Source: Symbiodinium natans (lineage: Eukaryota > Sar > Dinophyceae > Suessiales > Symbiodiniaceae). Taken from it: a stretch of DNA of 64,000 bases. Of this stretch, positions 7,769-17,870 are shown in pieces. Within the stretch, counting starts at the first letter, position 1. Every line of letters begins with the position of its first letter. Where the stretch lies: assembly GCA_905221605.1 (NCBI GenBank), contig CAJNDS010002575.1, positions 291,564 through 355,563 of the forward strand, read 5' to 3'. Position numbers and translations under genes: made by a program. The notes beneath the pieces were generated by a model, which was not told the DNA's origin, made no database searches, and saw only the letters and a list, made by a program, of their open reading frames with translations.

Positions 7769-10700
7769 TCATGCTCCACACTCCTTGCAGGGCTTGAAAC
7801 CTCGCCTGATGGCCTCACGCTTGCTGTACCTCAGAATTCGCTTTGCACATCTGAGCTTTGGGCATTCACGTGTCCGGTGGAATGCATATCCACGACTCGC
7901 AGTCACGAACACAACATGATTCTCTGCTGGATCTTGCACCGACGGATGTTCCGGTGTTCGAGGCGGCGCGTTGCCCTGTTCGAGCATTGGCAGGGCATTC
8001 TCACGCAACCAAGCATTAAGATTCGCCTCAACCTCATTCCAAGACGTGCTTGCACTCACCGGTGCTGCATTTGGTGGCGCGGACGACGATGCAGCTGTCG
8101 GATCTGGCTGATCATCGTCTCCTTCGTTCTCTCGCTGTGGCAGGTCAGGGTTAGGGATTTCGGCGGGTTCAGGCTTATCCCTATCCCCTACACCCAAAGA
8201 CCTATCAACCACTACGTTGACTTCAACCTTTGGCATTGTTGCATTCCCACTGGTTGTGGGCTCAGACCTTCGGTGGCTCCGGCAAAAGCACATTGCACAG
8301 ATCAAGAAAACCAGCATCATTAACTGTCCGAACAACATCGCACACGTGGGGTGATTCTCGATGAGGTCGGCACAAACAAGGAATACCACAGTCACGCTCT
8401 CGCCTATCCAAGTCAAGAGGCTCGTGCTCACATGGCTCAAGGCGTCTTGATCATCATTGGGCTCATCTTGCTCGCTTGCTATGGCGTCGACTTGCAACGC
8501 CAATGCAAGAACCTGTAGTATTCTTTGAGGATTGACACTCCCTTGCTTGATAACTCGGCACAACTGGCGTCTGCTCTGGGCATCCAACAAGTATTCTGCT
8601 CCAACAAGTTGATACCCACATTCGGAATCACGCATGTTGAGTTTCGACAACAGGTACAAGATACGGTCTGCCTTTAGCGCTTTAGTACCGAGGTCTGAAA
8701 CGTTGTCCGCCGTAGGCACGGGTCTAACAACCACTTCTCCTTCCTTGGTCTTCTGCTGAAGCCAAAGCAGCTTTCCACTGACATGCCGCATGCGACCGAC
8801 GCCCTGACGGCAGGCAAGCGTCCGGGCCGCACTGTTATCACAGAAGGCAGTGATCTCAAGAGGTGGATGCGGTGCAACGAAGGTGATGCACGCTTTCAAG
8901 AGGATGCTGTCAGCTATGGCGGATATCATCGAGTGATATTCTGATTCCGCCGAGGAAAGACTGATGTTCTTTTGAGTCTTCGAGTGGCTATATATGGTCA
9001 TGGAATCCCACAACACCACAGCGGCGCTCACTGACTTTCTGGTCTGGCGGTTGCCAGACCAGTCGGCGTCAGAGAAGCATTCAAGGATCGACAACGGGGT
9101 ATGCAAATTGTCTGAACAATCCCGAATGATACCCTTTCCAACAATCGGCTTGGCAAGTCCCACGACATGACTCTCGTGGCTGTTGATGTACGCGGTCAGG
9201 TGCCTCAGTAGCTTCCAGGATCCCTCTGTTGGGCAGTGGGCATAGGTTGACAGGAAACGAATCCCAAACTGGCAAGCGGGAAGGTCTGAAGCAACGTACA
9301 TCAGGATGCCCACCGCGGTGCGATACTTTGATGCACTGGCGGCATCAAGCTCAGGATCAGGCACGCGGTCTGTAGGCATTGGACCTGTAGGAAAAGGAGT
9401 CGCCTTGTACCTTTCCTTTGCAGCGGCAAGGCCGGTGACCTGCATCAGCTTCTCCACATACTTCACGTTTGGCTCGATGACCAAGAGGTCTTCACTCACC
9501 AGGCGGTGTGTTCTCTTCAGAAAACTGACGCAGTCCCCGACGTTTCGGATCCACTCCGATGACACTTTAGACTTGCTTTTGAGGTGATTCTCCAGCTTTT
9601 CAAGCTTATCTGAGCGTCCTGCGCACATCATGTCATCTACATGCACCATGCCGCCACCTTCAGACTCTGGCAGTCTGAACAGTGCTGGTTGCTCGGGTAG
9701 CAACTCAGCTCCAACTGCACGCTTGATCTCCTCTGTGAAATCTGCAAACCACGTGACGCTCCCGTCACGTTGACCGGGTAGCATGCGGTCGAGCTTGAAC
9801 CATCTGTTTCCCACCTTCGTGCACGTGGGGTGTGCCTGAGCACATTGCAGAAAGGCATCTGCAATATCTAGCGATAGCATGCTCCAGTTTTGATCGCGCA
9901 TTCGCATGAAAAGACCTGGCACCACGCGCAACATGATTTGCGCAGTGGTCGGTGCAAACAATCCACTTCTGCCTTTGTCCAACCATGCAAACTCTCTGGC
10001 AACCAATCTGCTTCTGCGAACCCAAACTTTCTCCTGGTTTAGCACTTTCGGCCACCATGATCTCACACTCTTCGACGACAAAACTCTGTGATCTTCAAGC
10101 TTGCTCTGAACTTCACTCAGCACGTGCATGTTCGTCAGTCTGCTCAGCGCAAAGTTGTCAGCGATTTCGTCGATGTATTGCAACTCCTCCGGACTGCATT
10201 GTGGCTCCGTTTGGGAAAAGGGTCTGATCAAGCAACTGGGAATTTCTGCACTCGGTGACGCACCAGCGTCATCGTCGTAGTTGTCCCAAGCCTCGGACTC
10301 CTCACAGTCCATGAAACCTTCAGCAGCCTCATCGAAGAGTTCAATCTGTTCATCGACATTGTGTAGTTCGTTGCCGTCTTTGTCCACTTGAACTGCATCT
10401 AAGCGCAACCGGATTCGTGCCCTTTTGGGTGCTGGCTGCTCATCCCCGCCTGCCCCTGATGGCCTCGCCTCTGGTGCCGGACCAGGAGCACCCAACGCTT
10501 CACTAGAACCACTAACACCCCCTAAACCACTAGAAGCGCGAGCTCCACTGGCCTCCTGCTGTGGTGGTGGTGCATCGGAATCAACAAGCATGGGCGTGCT
10601 AGGCTCGGCAGCCGTGGGAAGCGGTGTCTCGGCCGATGTTTGAACAGGCGTAGGAGGTTCCGGTGTGCCTGATGCAATAATGGCTGGTGGAGGAATGAGT

Positions 10701-13700
10701 TCTTCAAGCGGTGCATTGTCAGGCAGGACATAACCGGGATATGGAAGTGGTGGTCTTTCAGGCAACACAACCTCAGGCAGAGGCTGTTGCACCTCTTCTT
10801 CTTCTCCTCGAACAGGGGTTCTCTGCATTCTGGCCTGGCCGACTTGCCCTGCAAGGAAGCTTGCTTGACTCCATGGCATGTCACGCAGTGACTCAAGCAA
10901 AGATGCATCGTACTGCTTTGGCAGCCGTCTGACGCTCCTGCTGGAAATCAAGAAACCTCCAGGTGTGACTCCAAAATGCAAATCTGATACCCCCAACTTT
11001 CCCAACCACAACATCTTTATCCATCTGGCTTTGCCCTTGATAGAACTCTTAATCCTTGCGAAAACAACCTCTCCAAACCCCACAACTTTGCCATTGTACG
11101 GGCGCCCTGTTATCACTTCAAACGGACTGGCAAATCCACTGCGCCCGTAGCGCATCTGCAGCCAACACGCGTGCTTCCACGCCCACGCATGGAGTGGAGA
11201 CATCGTGCTGACCTTTTGGCCAGTCTCGGCTTCAACTTGGCTTAGCAGCGTTCCCGTGAGCTGCCTGAGCTGATCCACGGTTTGCTCGCTGGGGTTTGCT
11301 TGGTGGTCAGCGGCCTCCAGTTGTTCAAGATGCGTATCAAGTTTCATCCGCGACCTCAACTCTTTTACCCCTTGCTGCAAAGCAAGACAAGCCGGTTCGC
11401 CGTCTGATCTCAAGGCGATTTCCGTATGTCCACAAAAATTCAAGAATTTACACACTTCAGCAACCATGAACTTGAACGCCACGGTTCCTCCCTTTGCTGG
11501 TGTAGGGATCGCGCAGGTGGCACCTGTGTGTGAATCCTTGAGGATTAAGCAGATCAACTTGTCACCGGGGCGACCGGTCTCACGCTCAGTGAAGGCAAAG
11601 TCAAACGAACATGTGCTACACGCCCTAACATCTGGTCTTGCTTGGACATGGCGGTCAGCACGGGCTTGGAACTTGATGCAGTGCTCGCACCAAGGCATGA
11701 AAGGGATATGCGACAATGCGTGGCGACGCACCTCCTCAGGTGTTGGCTCAGAAACGGGTGCTTGTTCGCGGGGCAATTGGACTCTTGCATCCTCGACCTG
11801 GTGTCGTTCGAGCAATCTCTGGCGGTCCATGAAGTTGTGGATGCGCTGCAAGACGGTCGCCTTGCCTCCACTCTTGCCGATGCCCAATGCTGTGCAAGCA
11901 GCTCGCAATGTGGACAAGGTGCATCCCTCATGAAGCTCAACCCCTTCCACAACCACATGTGCACGCATGGCCGGCTGCATCACTTCCTCCGCCTCTTGCC
12001 CCGGAAGCTCATCTCCTTCCTGGATTTCGTCATCGGGTCCCGCTATGTTGCCAACTCCACCTATCGGAACGTCTGGTAACCCTGCATCGGACTCTGCATC
12101 TTCCGATACATGGTCTCGCCGGGCTGGCGGCACTCTCCCAAACAGTTCATCGATGTTGATTTTGCTGCATGATCCGATGGTGATGATATTGTGGATACGG
12201 CTCGGCACAAAGGAAGCTTCTGACAGGTCAAGTGAGCTCAGCGGCGTGTTCAGTTCGAAAACAGCCCAGCCACTCGCCTCTTGCCTTAGCGTAGTCCGGA
12301 ACTGGACTCCTAAGTGCGTCAAAGGGACAGTGCAATCAAGAAGGCAGTCGGACATGTCGCGCCTGGCATACACGCCTGATGTCACTTCCTGAAACCGATC
12401 ATTCAACGCAAGCCACGGACCAGAAATTTCGAGAGCCATGACGGCAGGCTCACGGTCATTGCATGCTGTTACGCTGGAAATCGTTCCAGTCGCGTGCAAA
12501 CTGTTGTGGCAGTAATGCATGGGCACACGCAAGGATGCATCAGGGCTGGTCAAGTGAGGCACTCCGTCCTCATCATGGATGATGTTCCATCCCTGCTTCA
12601 TCAACTTGCCAACCGAAAACAGTGGTCGGCTGACACTGCTCAGCAGCCACCGCTCCTTGAACTGCACGTGTCCAATTTGCAACACTGCCATGCGGGTTTT
12701 GGAACCTGTGATTTTGTGGCCTTGTGCATCTCGGAAGTTTTCCTGGGTGTTGGCACACTCAACGCCCACATCTCCCCAGGACAGTGGCAAGCAGGATGCA
12801 TCCGAACCCGAATCAACCACTATCTCTATATCCCTGCATCCACCCTGCTGACCTGCTGTGCTCTGGACTGTCTGAACAAAGAACGTAGCAGGGTTGCTGG
12901 AAGGATAGTGAGGAGTGCACAGGCAAGCATCCGTAGTGGCTGTGGCAGGAAGCACACCATCACAAACGGTCCAATCTTCATCACCGTCTGTTGCTGACAT
13001 ATCATAGACCTCAACACCGCACTGCTGGGCAAACACTGTGTATTCTGGCTCGGCAATCGCCTGAGCAAACACTGTGCATTCTGGCTCGGCAATCGCAACG
13101 AGATCGTTGCTCTCCTGCACTGGCACAAGGTTGGGGAGGCTAGGGTACCCGCGCGGGATCAGGGCTAGCGACCTAACAACCTTGAGGAAATCATCCCCGG
13201 CAGCGGGACAAGAGTCCGCGGTGAGTGCATTGATGCTTCCACCGCACCAGTCACCCGTCATGTCGATCTGAACCATGTTCACAGAACGCATTGTTGTGCT
13301 GGTGTCAGGAGATGGCCTGACTTGCGACGCTGACGGTCCAGCCGTGCTGGGGGCAGTGGTGCTCGCATCATCTCCCTGCACATGTTGCACGTTCTGCCAG
13401 CACTCACTCTTGTAATGCCCTCGCTTGCCGCATGCATGACAGATGACATTCTGTCGGGCACCTTTGCCTGCATCAGGACCTTTGGGGTTTCCTTTCTGGC
13501 CTTTGTCGCCTCTGCCCTTGCCTTTAGGCTTGCCGGACTTGGGGCCTTTAGGGTTTCCTCCCTTGGGACCTTTAGTACCCTTAGGTGAACCACCACCCTT
13601 AGGACCCTTTGGCTTACCCTTATATCCCTTAGGGTTACCCTTGCGCTGCAATGCATCGACCTCCATCGGCACGGGCCCATCGTTAGGCCCTGCAGGTTGC

Positions 13701-14290
13701 CTCCTGTTGGCAAAGAGGCTGTCTCCTGCAAACAGATTGCGAGCATCCCACTTGGCATTCATTCTTTCAAAACGCAAGGCGGCTTCCCTCAAGGCATCAT
13801 ACGTGACATCTTCAGTAAGAATTGTCGCGAGATGGTTGCGCATGCTCTGGGTGATTGAACGAAGAAAAATACTGGTCTTGAAATCATCGTCCAATTTCTT
13901 GCCGCTACTGCGTTCATACTCCTCAAAGATACGTTCCATATCTAAGACTTGAGGCAACAATGGCTCATTGCCCTTGAAGTGGTTCATGCTGGTGATTGCA
14001 CTCAAAATGCCAAGCGATCGCGTTCTCGACGTCGGCTGAAACAGCTGGATGAGCTGCCTCAGGGCCTCGAAGCCTGACTGGGCAGGCACTCGCTGGATCA
14101 GCTGCAGGCCCCTGCCCTTCACAAGGCTGCACAAGAGTGCAAACAGCTGCTTGGATCGTTGGGCTGCCTCAGGACTTTTATACCCTTGACCCTCTTCATC
14201 AGGGTGCTGCTCAAGATATGCAATTTCATCTCCAAAAGCAGAATCAAGGGCACACAAGTACTGTTGAGGCTCCAAAACCACTGCAGCCAC
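7769..14290 (-). CDS. Copia Gag-Pol polyprotein, main ORF (most of gag through RNase H, plus C-terminal extension)
   Basis: An open frame of 2,173 codons. In order: the rest of gag; a Lys/Pro/Gly-rich PKG-repeat linker (about residues 216-275); a CCHC zinc knuckle CHACGKRGHYKSEC (about 285-298); aspartic protease DSGSDAS (about 490); integrase zinc motif HIPFMPWCEHC (about 865) and a DDE core (SFDFAF, LRSDGEP, a Glu in NPSEQTV); RT with SLDIADAF and HVDD in place of YVDD; RNase H with FSDADW and SAESEYH and a CDNSAA segment. About 300 residues follow RNase H: two hydrophobic stretches (about 8,285-8,395), an acidic Pro-rich part, and a terminal Cys/His module (FHRTREC ... PCKEC). The 14290 start is only the limit of the open frame; the true gag start is in another frame at 14637. 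Confidence 0.93.
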   Translation of the reverse strand: MAAVVLEPQQYLCALDSAFGDEIAYLEQHPDEEGQGYKSPEAAQRSKQLFALLCSLVKGRGLQLIQRVPAQSGFEALRQLIQLFQPTSRTRSLGILSAITSMNHFKGNEPLLPQVLDMERIFEEYERSSGKKLDDDFKTSIFLRSITQSMRNHLATILTEDVTYDALREAALRFERMNAKWDARNLFAGDSLFANRRQPAGPNDGPVPMEVDALQRKGNPKGYKGKPKGPKGGGSPKGTKGPKGGNPKGPKSGKPKGKGRGDKGQKGNPKGPDAGKGARQNVICHACGKRGHYKSECWQNVQHVQGDDASTTAPSTAGPSASQVRPSPDTSTTMRSVNMVQIDMTGDWCGGSINALTADSCPAAGDDFLKVVRSLALIPRGYPSLPNLVPVQESNDLVAIAEPECTVFAQAIAEPEYTVFAQQCGVEVYDMSATDGDEDWTVCDGVLPATATTDACLCTPHYPSSNPATFFVQTVQSTAGQQGGCRDIEIVVDSGSDASCLPLSWGDVGVECANTQENFRDAQGHKITGSKTRMAVLQIGHVQFKERWLLSSVSRPLFSVGKLMKQGWNIIHDEDGVPHLTSPDASLRVPMHYCHNSLHATGTISSVTACNDREPAVMALEISGPWLALNDRFQEVTSGVYARRDMSDCLLDCTVPLTHLGVQFRTTLRQEASGWAVFELNTPLSSLDLSEASFVPSRIHNIITIGSCSKINIDELFGRVPPARRDHVSEDAESDAGLPDVPIGGVGNIAGPDDEIQEGDELPGQEAEEVMQPAMRAHVVVEGVELHEGCTLSTLRAACTALGIGKSGGKATVLQRIHNFMDRQRLLERHQVEDARVQLPREQAPVSEPTPEEVRRHALSHIPFMPWCEHCIKFQARADRHVQARPDVRACSTCSFDFAFTERETGRPGDKLICLILKDSHTGATCAIPTPAKGGTVAFKFMVAEVCKFLNFCGHTEIALRSDGEPACLALQQGVKELRSRMKLDTHLEQLEAADHQANPSEQTVDQLRQLTGTLLSQVEAETGQKVSTMSPLHAWAWKHACWLQMRYGRSGFASPFEVITGRPYNGKVVGFGEVVFARIKSSIKGKARWIKMLWLGKLGVSDLHFGVTPGGFLISSRSVRRLPKQYDASLLESLRDMPWSQASFLAGQVGQARMQRTPVRGEEEEVQQPLPEVVLPERPPLPYPGYVLPDNAPLEELIPPPAIIASGTPEPPTPVQTSAETPLPTAAEPSTPMLVDSDAPPPQQEASGARASSGLGGVSGSSEALGAPGPAPEARPSGAGGDEQPAPKRARIRLRLDAVQVDKDGNELHNVDEQIELFDEAAEGFMDCEESEAWDNYDDDAGASPSAEIPSCLIRPFSQTEPQCSPEELQYIDEIADNFALSRLTNMHVLSEVQSKLEDHRVLSSKSVRSWWPKVLNQEKVWVRRSRLVAREFAWLDKGRSGLFAPTTAQIMLRVVPGLFMRMRDQNWSMLSLDIADAFLQCAQAHPTCTKVGNRWFKLDRMLPGQRDGSVTWFADFTEEIKRAVGAELLPEQPALFRLPESEGGGMVHVDDMMCAGRSDKLEKLENHLKSKSKVSSEWIRNVGDCVSFLKRTHRLVSEDLLVIEPNVKYVEKLMQVTGLAAAKERYKATPFPTGPMPTDRVPDPELDAASASKYRTAVGILMYVASDLPACQFGIRFLSTYAHCPTEGSWKLLRHLTAYINSHESHVVGLAKPIVGKGIIRDCSDNLHTPLSILECFSDADWSGNRQTRKSVSAAVVLWDSMTIYSHSKTQKNISLSSAESEYHSMISAIADSILLKACITFVAPHPPLEITAFCDNSAARTLACRQGVGRMRHVSGKLLWLQQKTKEGEVVVRPVPTADNVSDLGTKALKADRILYLLSKLNMRDSECGYQLVGAEYLLDAQSRRQLCRVIKQGSVNPQRILQVLALALQVDAIASEQDEPNDDQDALSHVSTSLLTWIGESVTVVFLVCADLIENHPTCAMLFGQLMMLVFLICAMCFCRSHRRSEPTTSGNATMPKVEVNVVVDRSLGVGDRDKPEPAEIPNPDLPQRENEGDDDQPDPTAASSSAPPNAAPVSASTSWNEVEANLNAWLRENALPMLEQGNAPPRTPEHPSVQDPAENHVVFVTASRGYAFHRTRECPKLRCAKRILRYSKREAIRRGFKPCKECGA

Positions 14291-14637
14291 ATGCCATGCT
14301 CTTCCTCTCTCGTGGCAGGCTTAAACACATCGGGTTTCGGGAGAATGCGGGCCATGTCACTGCCTGCAATTCCCTGCTTTGCATTGCCTTGCGACGTTGC
14401 TGCACTCAGGGCAGCCTGTGCAGCGGTTGCTGCTGCAGTCGTCGCCTCCATCATCTGTCTCATCATGGTCATCATATCATCTGGCGTCACATACATACCC
14501 TGCGCTTGCGGACTGCCAGGGCTGAACGGATTCTGTGCTGCTGACGCTGAAGCCTGGCTCGCCTGTGCACCTTGGGGCAAGTGCACGCCTTGGCCAGGGT
14601 CAACCTCAAGATCGCTTATGTCATCTTGCGATGCCAT
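14271..14637 (-). pseudogene. Copia gag N-terminal part, out of frame with the main ORF
   Basis: The ATG at 14637-14635 starts MASQDDISDLEVDPGQG. It continues with a Met/Ala-rich helix (DDMMTMMRQMMEA) and reaches KPDVFKPATREEEHGMW, typical of the start of a copia Gag core. Near 14,270-14,276 the homologous reading passes into the minus-1 frame, where it continues EPQQYLCALD. The apparent break is one missing base. A programmed minus-1 shift is possible but I see no clear slippery site with a downstream structure. Confidence 0.7.
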
Positions 14638-14648
14638 CACAGCAACAA

Positions 14649-15059
14649 TCAAGCACTTCGGGAATCTCTCAACTCACTCTCAAGATCCACAGCTTCGGTC
14701 TGGGGCACTAAAGATCTTTGGAACTTGGCAGGTTGCGTTTCACACAGATCGATAACAGATGGCGAAGACTGCAACGCTCTCTTAAACGTCGGCCGGCTGT
14801 CCTCTGCCAACAACTGTTCGATCAATCCAAGGTCTCGTTCGAAATTTGGACCCTCTTGCTCTGCCTGGACGAAGCGAAGTTGCTTTGCAAACGGAATCGC
14901 CTCCTCACACACTCGGTCTATACCAAGATCTATAAAGTTCTCCTTCAAGCCTTGATCTTTCAAGCAAGTGTTTCCGAAGCACCAAACTTGCTCAACCGTA
15001 TGAAGAGTTTCCAGCTTCTTCTGGAAACAGTGTGGATCCCTACCAAGACAGCTTGCCAC
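14649..15059 (-). CDS. Unrecognised ORF in the copia leader
   Basis: A 136-codon ORF between the 5' LTR and gag; it ends (GCT TGA) just before the gag ATG at 14637. The composition is protein-like (RDLGLIEQLLAEDSRP, VPQTEAVDLESEL), charged and helix-prone. It could be a leader protein, an upstream ORF affecting gag translation, or an older N-terminal gag extension in another frame. No family recognised. Confidence 0.35.
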   Translation of the reverse strand: MASCLGRDPHCFQKKLETLHTVEQVWCFGNTCLKDQGLKENFIDLGIDRVCEEAIPFAKQLRFVQAEQEGPNFERDLGLIEQLLAEDSRPTFKRALQSSPSVIDLCETQPAKFQRSLVPQTEAVDLESELRDSRSA

Positions 15060-15336
15060 CCGTATTCAGTTCTGTTGGCTGGCCTGGGCCAATTCAACAC
15101 TTGTTCAAGATACAGGCTGTCCAAAGAGCTCTTGAAGCGAATCGCAACTGACAACAGTTGCCGTGTTCACAAAAGTCACTTGGACGCCAACTAGCTGTCC
15201 AGCCGGCAGGTCAATATGGCGCAAGCTACGGCTCACTTCCGACAAAGGACTCCGAAAGAAGAATCAGAAAGCCTGGGCCCCCGAACGCACCCAAAAGATG
15301 CTAGAGACTCCAACGACGTGTCTCGAAGCTCGGACT

Positions 15337-15354
15337 TTTCGAGCTCCGCTTCCA
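15337..15354 (-). other. Candidate tRNA primer-binding site of the copia element
   Basis: Directly inside the 5' LTR the minus strand reads TGGAAGCGGAGCTCGAAA. A TGG start complementary to a tRNA CCA end, with no gap to the LTR, is typical. The donor tRNA was not identified. Confidence 0.5.
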
Positions 15355-15463
15355 TGAAAAACTTTTGAATCCTAAAGACGCCTGCAGATCACTCAAGTCA
15401 CATGCTACATGGGAGCAACAAATATAATATCTGGGCATGCTGTAATCGGAAAAATCCTAAACA
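15355..15463 (-). repeat. Copia 5' LTR (109 bp)
   Basis: Direct copy of 7085-7217 that is shorter by three small indels. Begins TG and ends CA, and is followed by the right GTCTT target copy. Confidence 0.92.
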
Positions 15464-15468
15464 GTCTT
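15464..15468. repeat. Target site duplication (GTCTT), right
   Basis: Identical to 7080-7084; marks the insertion site of the copia element. Confidence 0.9.
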
Positions 15469-16090
15469 ACACGTGGTGCCCCCCTTCAGCTTCCCCTTAA
15501 GCTCCCCTTAAGCCCCTCCTTAACCTCCCTTTAAGTCCCATTCAAGCCTCTTTCTCCACTGTCCCACCCCCAACCTCCCTTAAAAACAAAAGCAATCTCG
15601 TCTCCACATGATGATGTCTCCCTGTTCTTCTCTCTGCTTCTTATGATTCCACAAAGGTACTTGGAGGACGTATTGTTTGGGCCAGTGTCGATTTACCTTC
15701 ATATTATTCAGCAGCTCTTTGTGTCGAGCTGTGCTGTCACTAGCGTCTCGTACCAACACGAGCAAGATGATCGACGTGAGCACTTCCACTGGCCTCAGCA
15801 TCACGAAACAAACGACCAGTCTCTGCTGCAGAGATGGCATTGTTCAGGAACAAATTCCCAACCTTTTTCCGAGTCGTCTCTTCGGGTCGACATGGCTCAA
15901 ATGAATTTGAGATCTTTTTGGAATTCATAGCAGCTGCATTTCTACATACTCTATCATGCAGTGCACGGTCGATCAGTCGCATTGAAAGACAAGAACACGG
16001 AGTCCATGGATCCAAAAGCGGGCACCCTCCTTTTTGTTCTGCACTGCACCCGATCCAAAAACATGTATACACGAATGCCCGGCCCGAGCA
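15469..16090. other. Pyrimidine-rich tract and unassigned sequence
   Basis: 15,480-15,545 is a degenerate tandem of a CCCCTTAAG-type unit. The rest, to about 16,090, shows no recognisable gene. Confidence 0.4.
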
Positions 16091-16097
16091 GTACTAT

Positions 16098-16263
16098 AGG
16101 AGTCGTTGAGTCAAAAACGCAGTGAGCTGCATGCCTGGAGCTCTGTTGCTGACGTCACCGAAGAGCTCAAGGCTCAGGTGGCCGAATGCATTTCTGAGGG
16201 TGCAGTGCACCAGGATGCTGCCCAAAGGATTCAGAAGAAGGCCAAAGCCATTTTGGAGCTGTA
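16098..16263 (+). CDS. Possible terminal exon of an unrecognised gene
   Basis: An open plus-strand segment ending at a TAA, with amphipathic, protein-like content: ADVTEELKAQVAEC, then DAAQRIQKKAKAILEL. No Met lies in the segment, so it would be a last exon. Family unknown. Confidence 0.3.
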
Positions 16264-16379
16264 AACACGGCACATGCATATGAATCGCCAGCTCTGCTTT
16301 TGGAAAGAGCTTTGCAAAACATTTGCTGCTACATGTTAACATATCATGATGCACATACGATGATCCACAGTGATTTCAA

Positions 16380-17590
16380 TCATGTTGAAGGATCTGGAGA
16401 CGACTTCGCCCTCGAGAACATCGATGGTATCGACAAGGCCCGTCTTCCTGAGAATTGTAAGATCTGCAGGAAGGAGTCGATCGTCCGCCAGGATGCTGCT
16501 GGCAGAATCGGCTCCATTTCGATGATCCATGTGTCGAGCTCGGTGAGAGCAGTCTGCAAATCCGTCTGGACATCCTCTTTTTTGTGTTTAGCCCTGGCCA
16601 GCAAATCCTTCAAGACGATCTCCAGCTTCTCAAGCTTGCTCTTGCCCGACATGAGCACCCCGACCTGATTCTTGAACTCGACGAGTTCGGGGGTTGGTGA
16701 CAGCAATGCCTGCTGCAGACGACGAAGCTTCGTCCATCAGCTTTGCCGCCTTGTCCTTGTCCTGCACATCGAACCCACCCATGATAGCGTCTGTCTCCTT
16801 CCGAGTGAACTCTGTCTCGGTGTGCTTTCGCTTCCCATAATGAAATCGTTTTTCGCCGGCCTTGTGCAGACCACGTTCCCTGGCACTGTTGGTGTCCCAC
16901 TCATAATCATACGGGGTTTCGGCAAGGATTGCATTCAGGATTTTTCTTATGGTCCTTGTCCTCCCAATTCAAGCCCTCGTGCGTCGCAATCTCAAAGCCT
17001 GCAGTACCAAAAGAAAAAGGTGCCTCCTTATTATAGCAGACCCAAGAGTGCATGCCAACCCCAAGAGAAACAGCTCCACATGCCGCCCAGACACGAGTCA
17101 TGTAACCAGCCAGGTGGCCCTCTGTCGTCTTAACCTCATTCTCGTGCTGTTTGGTTCTCTAAAGCCAAGCCTTGCCGGTCCTGTCCCCGGCCCAGCTGCC
17201 GAGCATCATCATTTTTTCGTGATTCTGCGACCTAGCGAGGCCACTGTACTCCAAGTAGAATTTGACCTTTCCCTCCAGGACCTCGGCCTCTTGCTGGGAC
17301 AAAGTCAGGGAGCCAGCCTTGTATTCCTTTAACTTTTTCACGTTGGCCTTCCCCTGTGTCACCAGGTTGCTCTGCATCTTTTTCACGTCTGCAGCACTTA
17401 CACCTGCCAAAGGGCTATCCTCGGCGTCGGATTCTGTTTTGACCTCGGGCTTAGAGTTCTGGGGGGCTGTTCTTGGGCTTGAGGCTGCTCTTGGCAGCCT
17501 TGGGTGCGGGTTTGGCCACGGGTTGCCCTCTCTTAATGCCGGCCACGAAGACCAAAGACCAGCAAGGCAGCAAAGATGTCAGCCATGAGA
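16380..17590 (-). pseudogene. Frameshifted coiled-coil gene (exon remnants)
   Basis: Three protein-like blocks lie in order on the minus strand. The first is a basic Lys/Pro/Ala stretch followed by an acidic and helical part (about 17,560-17,159; EDSPLAGVSAADVKKMQS, KVKFYLEYSGLARSQNHEK). The second is charged (about 16,916-16,720; ARERGLHKAGEKRFHYGKRK, then FTRKETDAIMGGFD). The third is a long coiled coil (about 16,706-16,510; KSKLEKLEIVLKDLLARAK). Frame changes occur at a C run near 17,461-17,466 and near 16,700 (GCAGCAGG). From memory it resembles a multicopy dinoflagellate coiled-coil family, which I cannot verify. Either a decayed copy or exons with unrecognised introns. Confidence 0.4.
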
Positions 17591-17659
17591 GCAAAAAGCC
17601 ATCGTGGCCAGGAAACACAGCAGCCATGATAGCTACAATCGAACTGCACTACAGATTAA

Positions 17660-17870
17660 GGGTTTAGGGGTTAAAGGGTTTAAGGTTTTCGTTTGCAGGG
17701 TTTAAGGTTTTCGTTTGCAGGGAAGCGAGGAACATATCAAGGAGGCACTGGCGGCAGCTCCTGAAAGGGTTTCGGGTTTCGGCTTTAGGGGTTAAGGGTT
17801 TCGGTCGGGTTGAGGGTTTAGAGGGCTTGGGGTTTTAAAGGGTTTAAGGGTTTAAGGGTTTTAATCAATA
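17660..17870. repeat. Degenerate telomere-like tract (GGGTTTA variants)
   Basis: Dense GGGTTTAAGG, GGGTTTAGGGG and GGGTTTCGG units. It includes an exact tandem of a 22-nt unit (GGGTTTAAGGTTTTCGTTTGCA) at 17676-17697 and 17698-17719. The TTTAGGG core is the plant and dinoflagellate telomere repeat. Confidence 0.7.

Larger units (their letters stand above)
7085..15463 (-). mobile_element. Complete Ty1/copia LTR retrotransposon (8.4 kb)
   Basis: Both ends are defined. Direct repeats starting TG and ending CA lie at 7085-7217 and 15355-15463, flanked by identical 5-bp target duplications. A TGG-starting candidate primer-binding site abuts the right LTR and a purine-rich tract abuts the left LTR, both consistent with minus-strand transcription. 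The coding region is gag, protease, integrase, RT, RNase H, the copia order. Internal indels between the LTRs and a gag frameshift show some decay. Confidence 0.93.

Noticed and set aside
15330-15354. Identification of the tRNA donor for the copia primer site
   Set aside because: A T-loop-like TTCGA lies too close to the CCA end to fit a full tRNA 3' half; no donor can be named.
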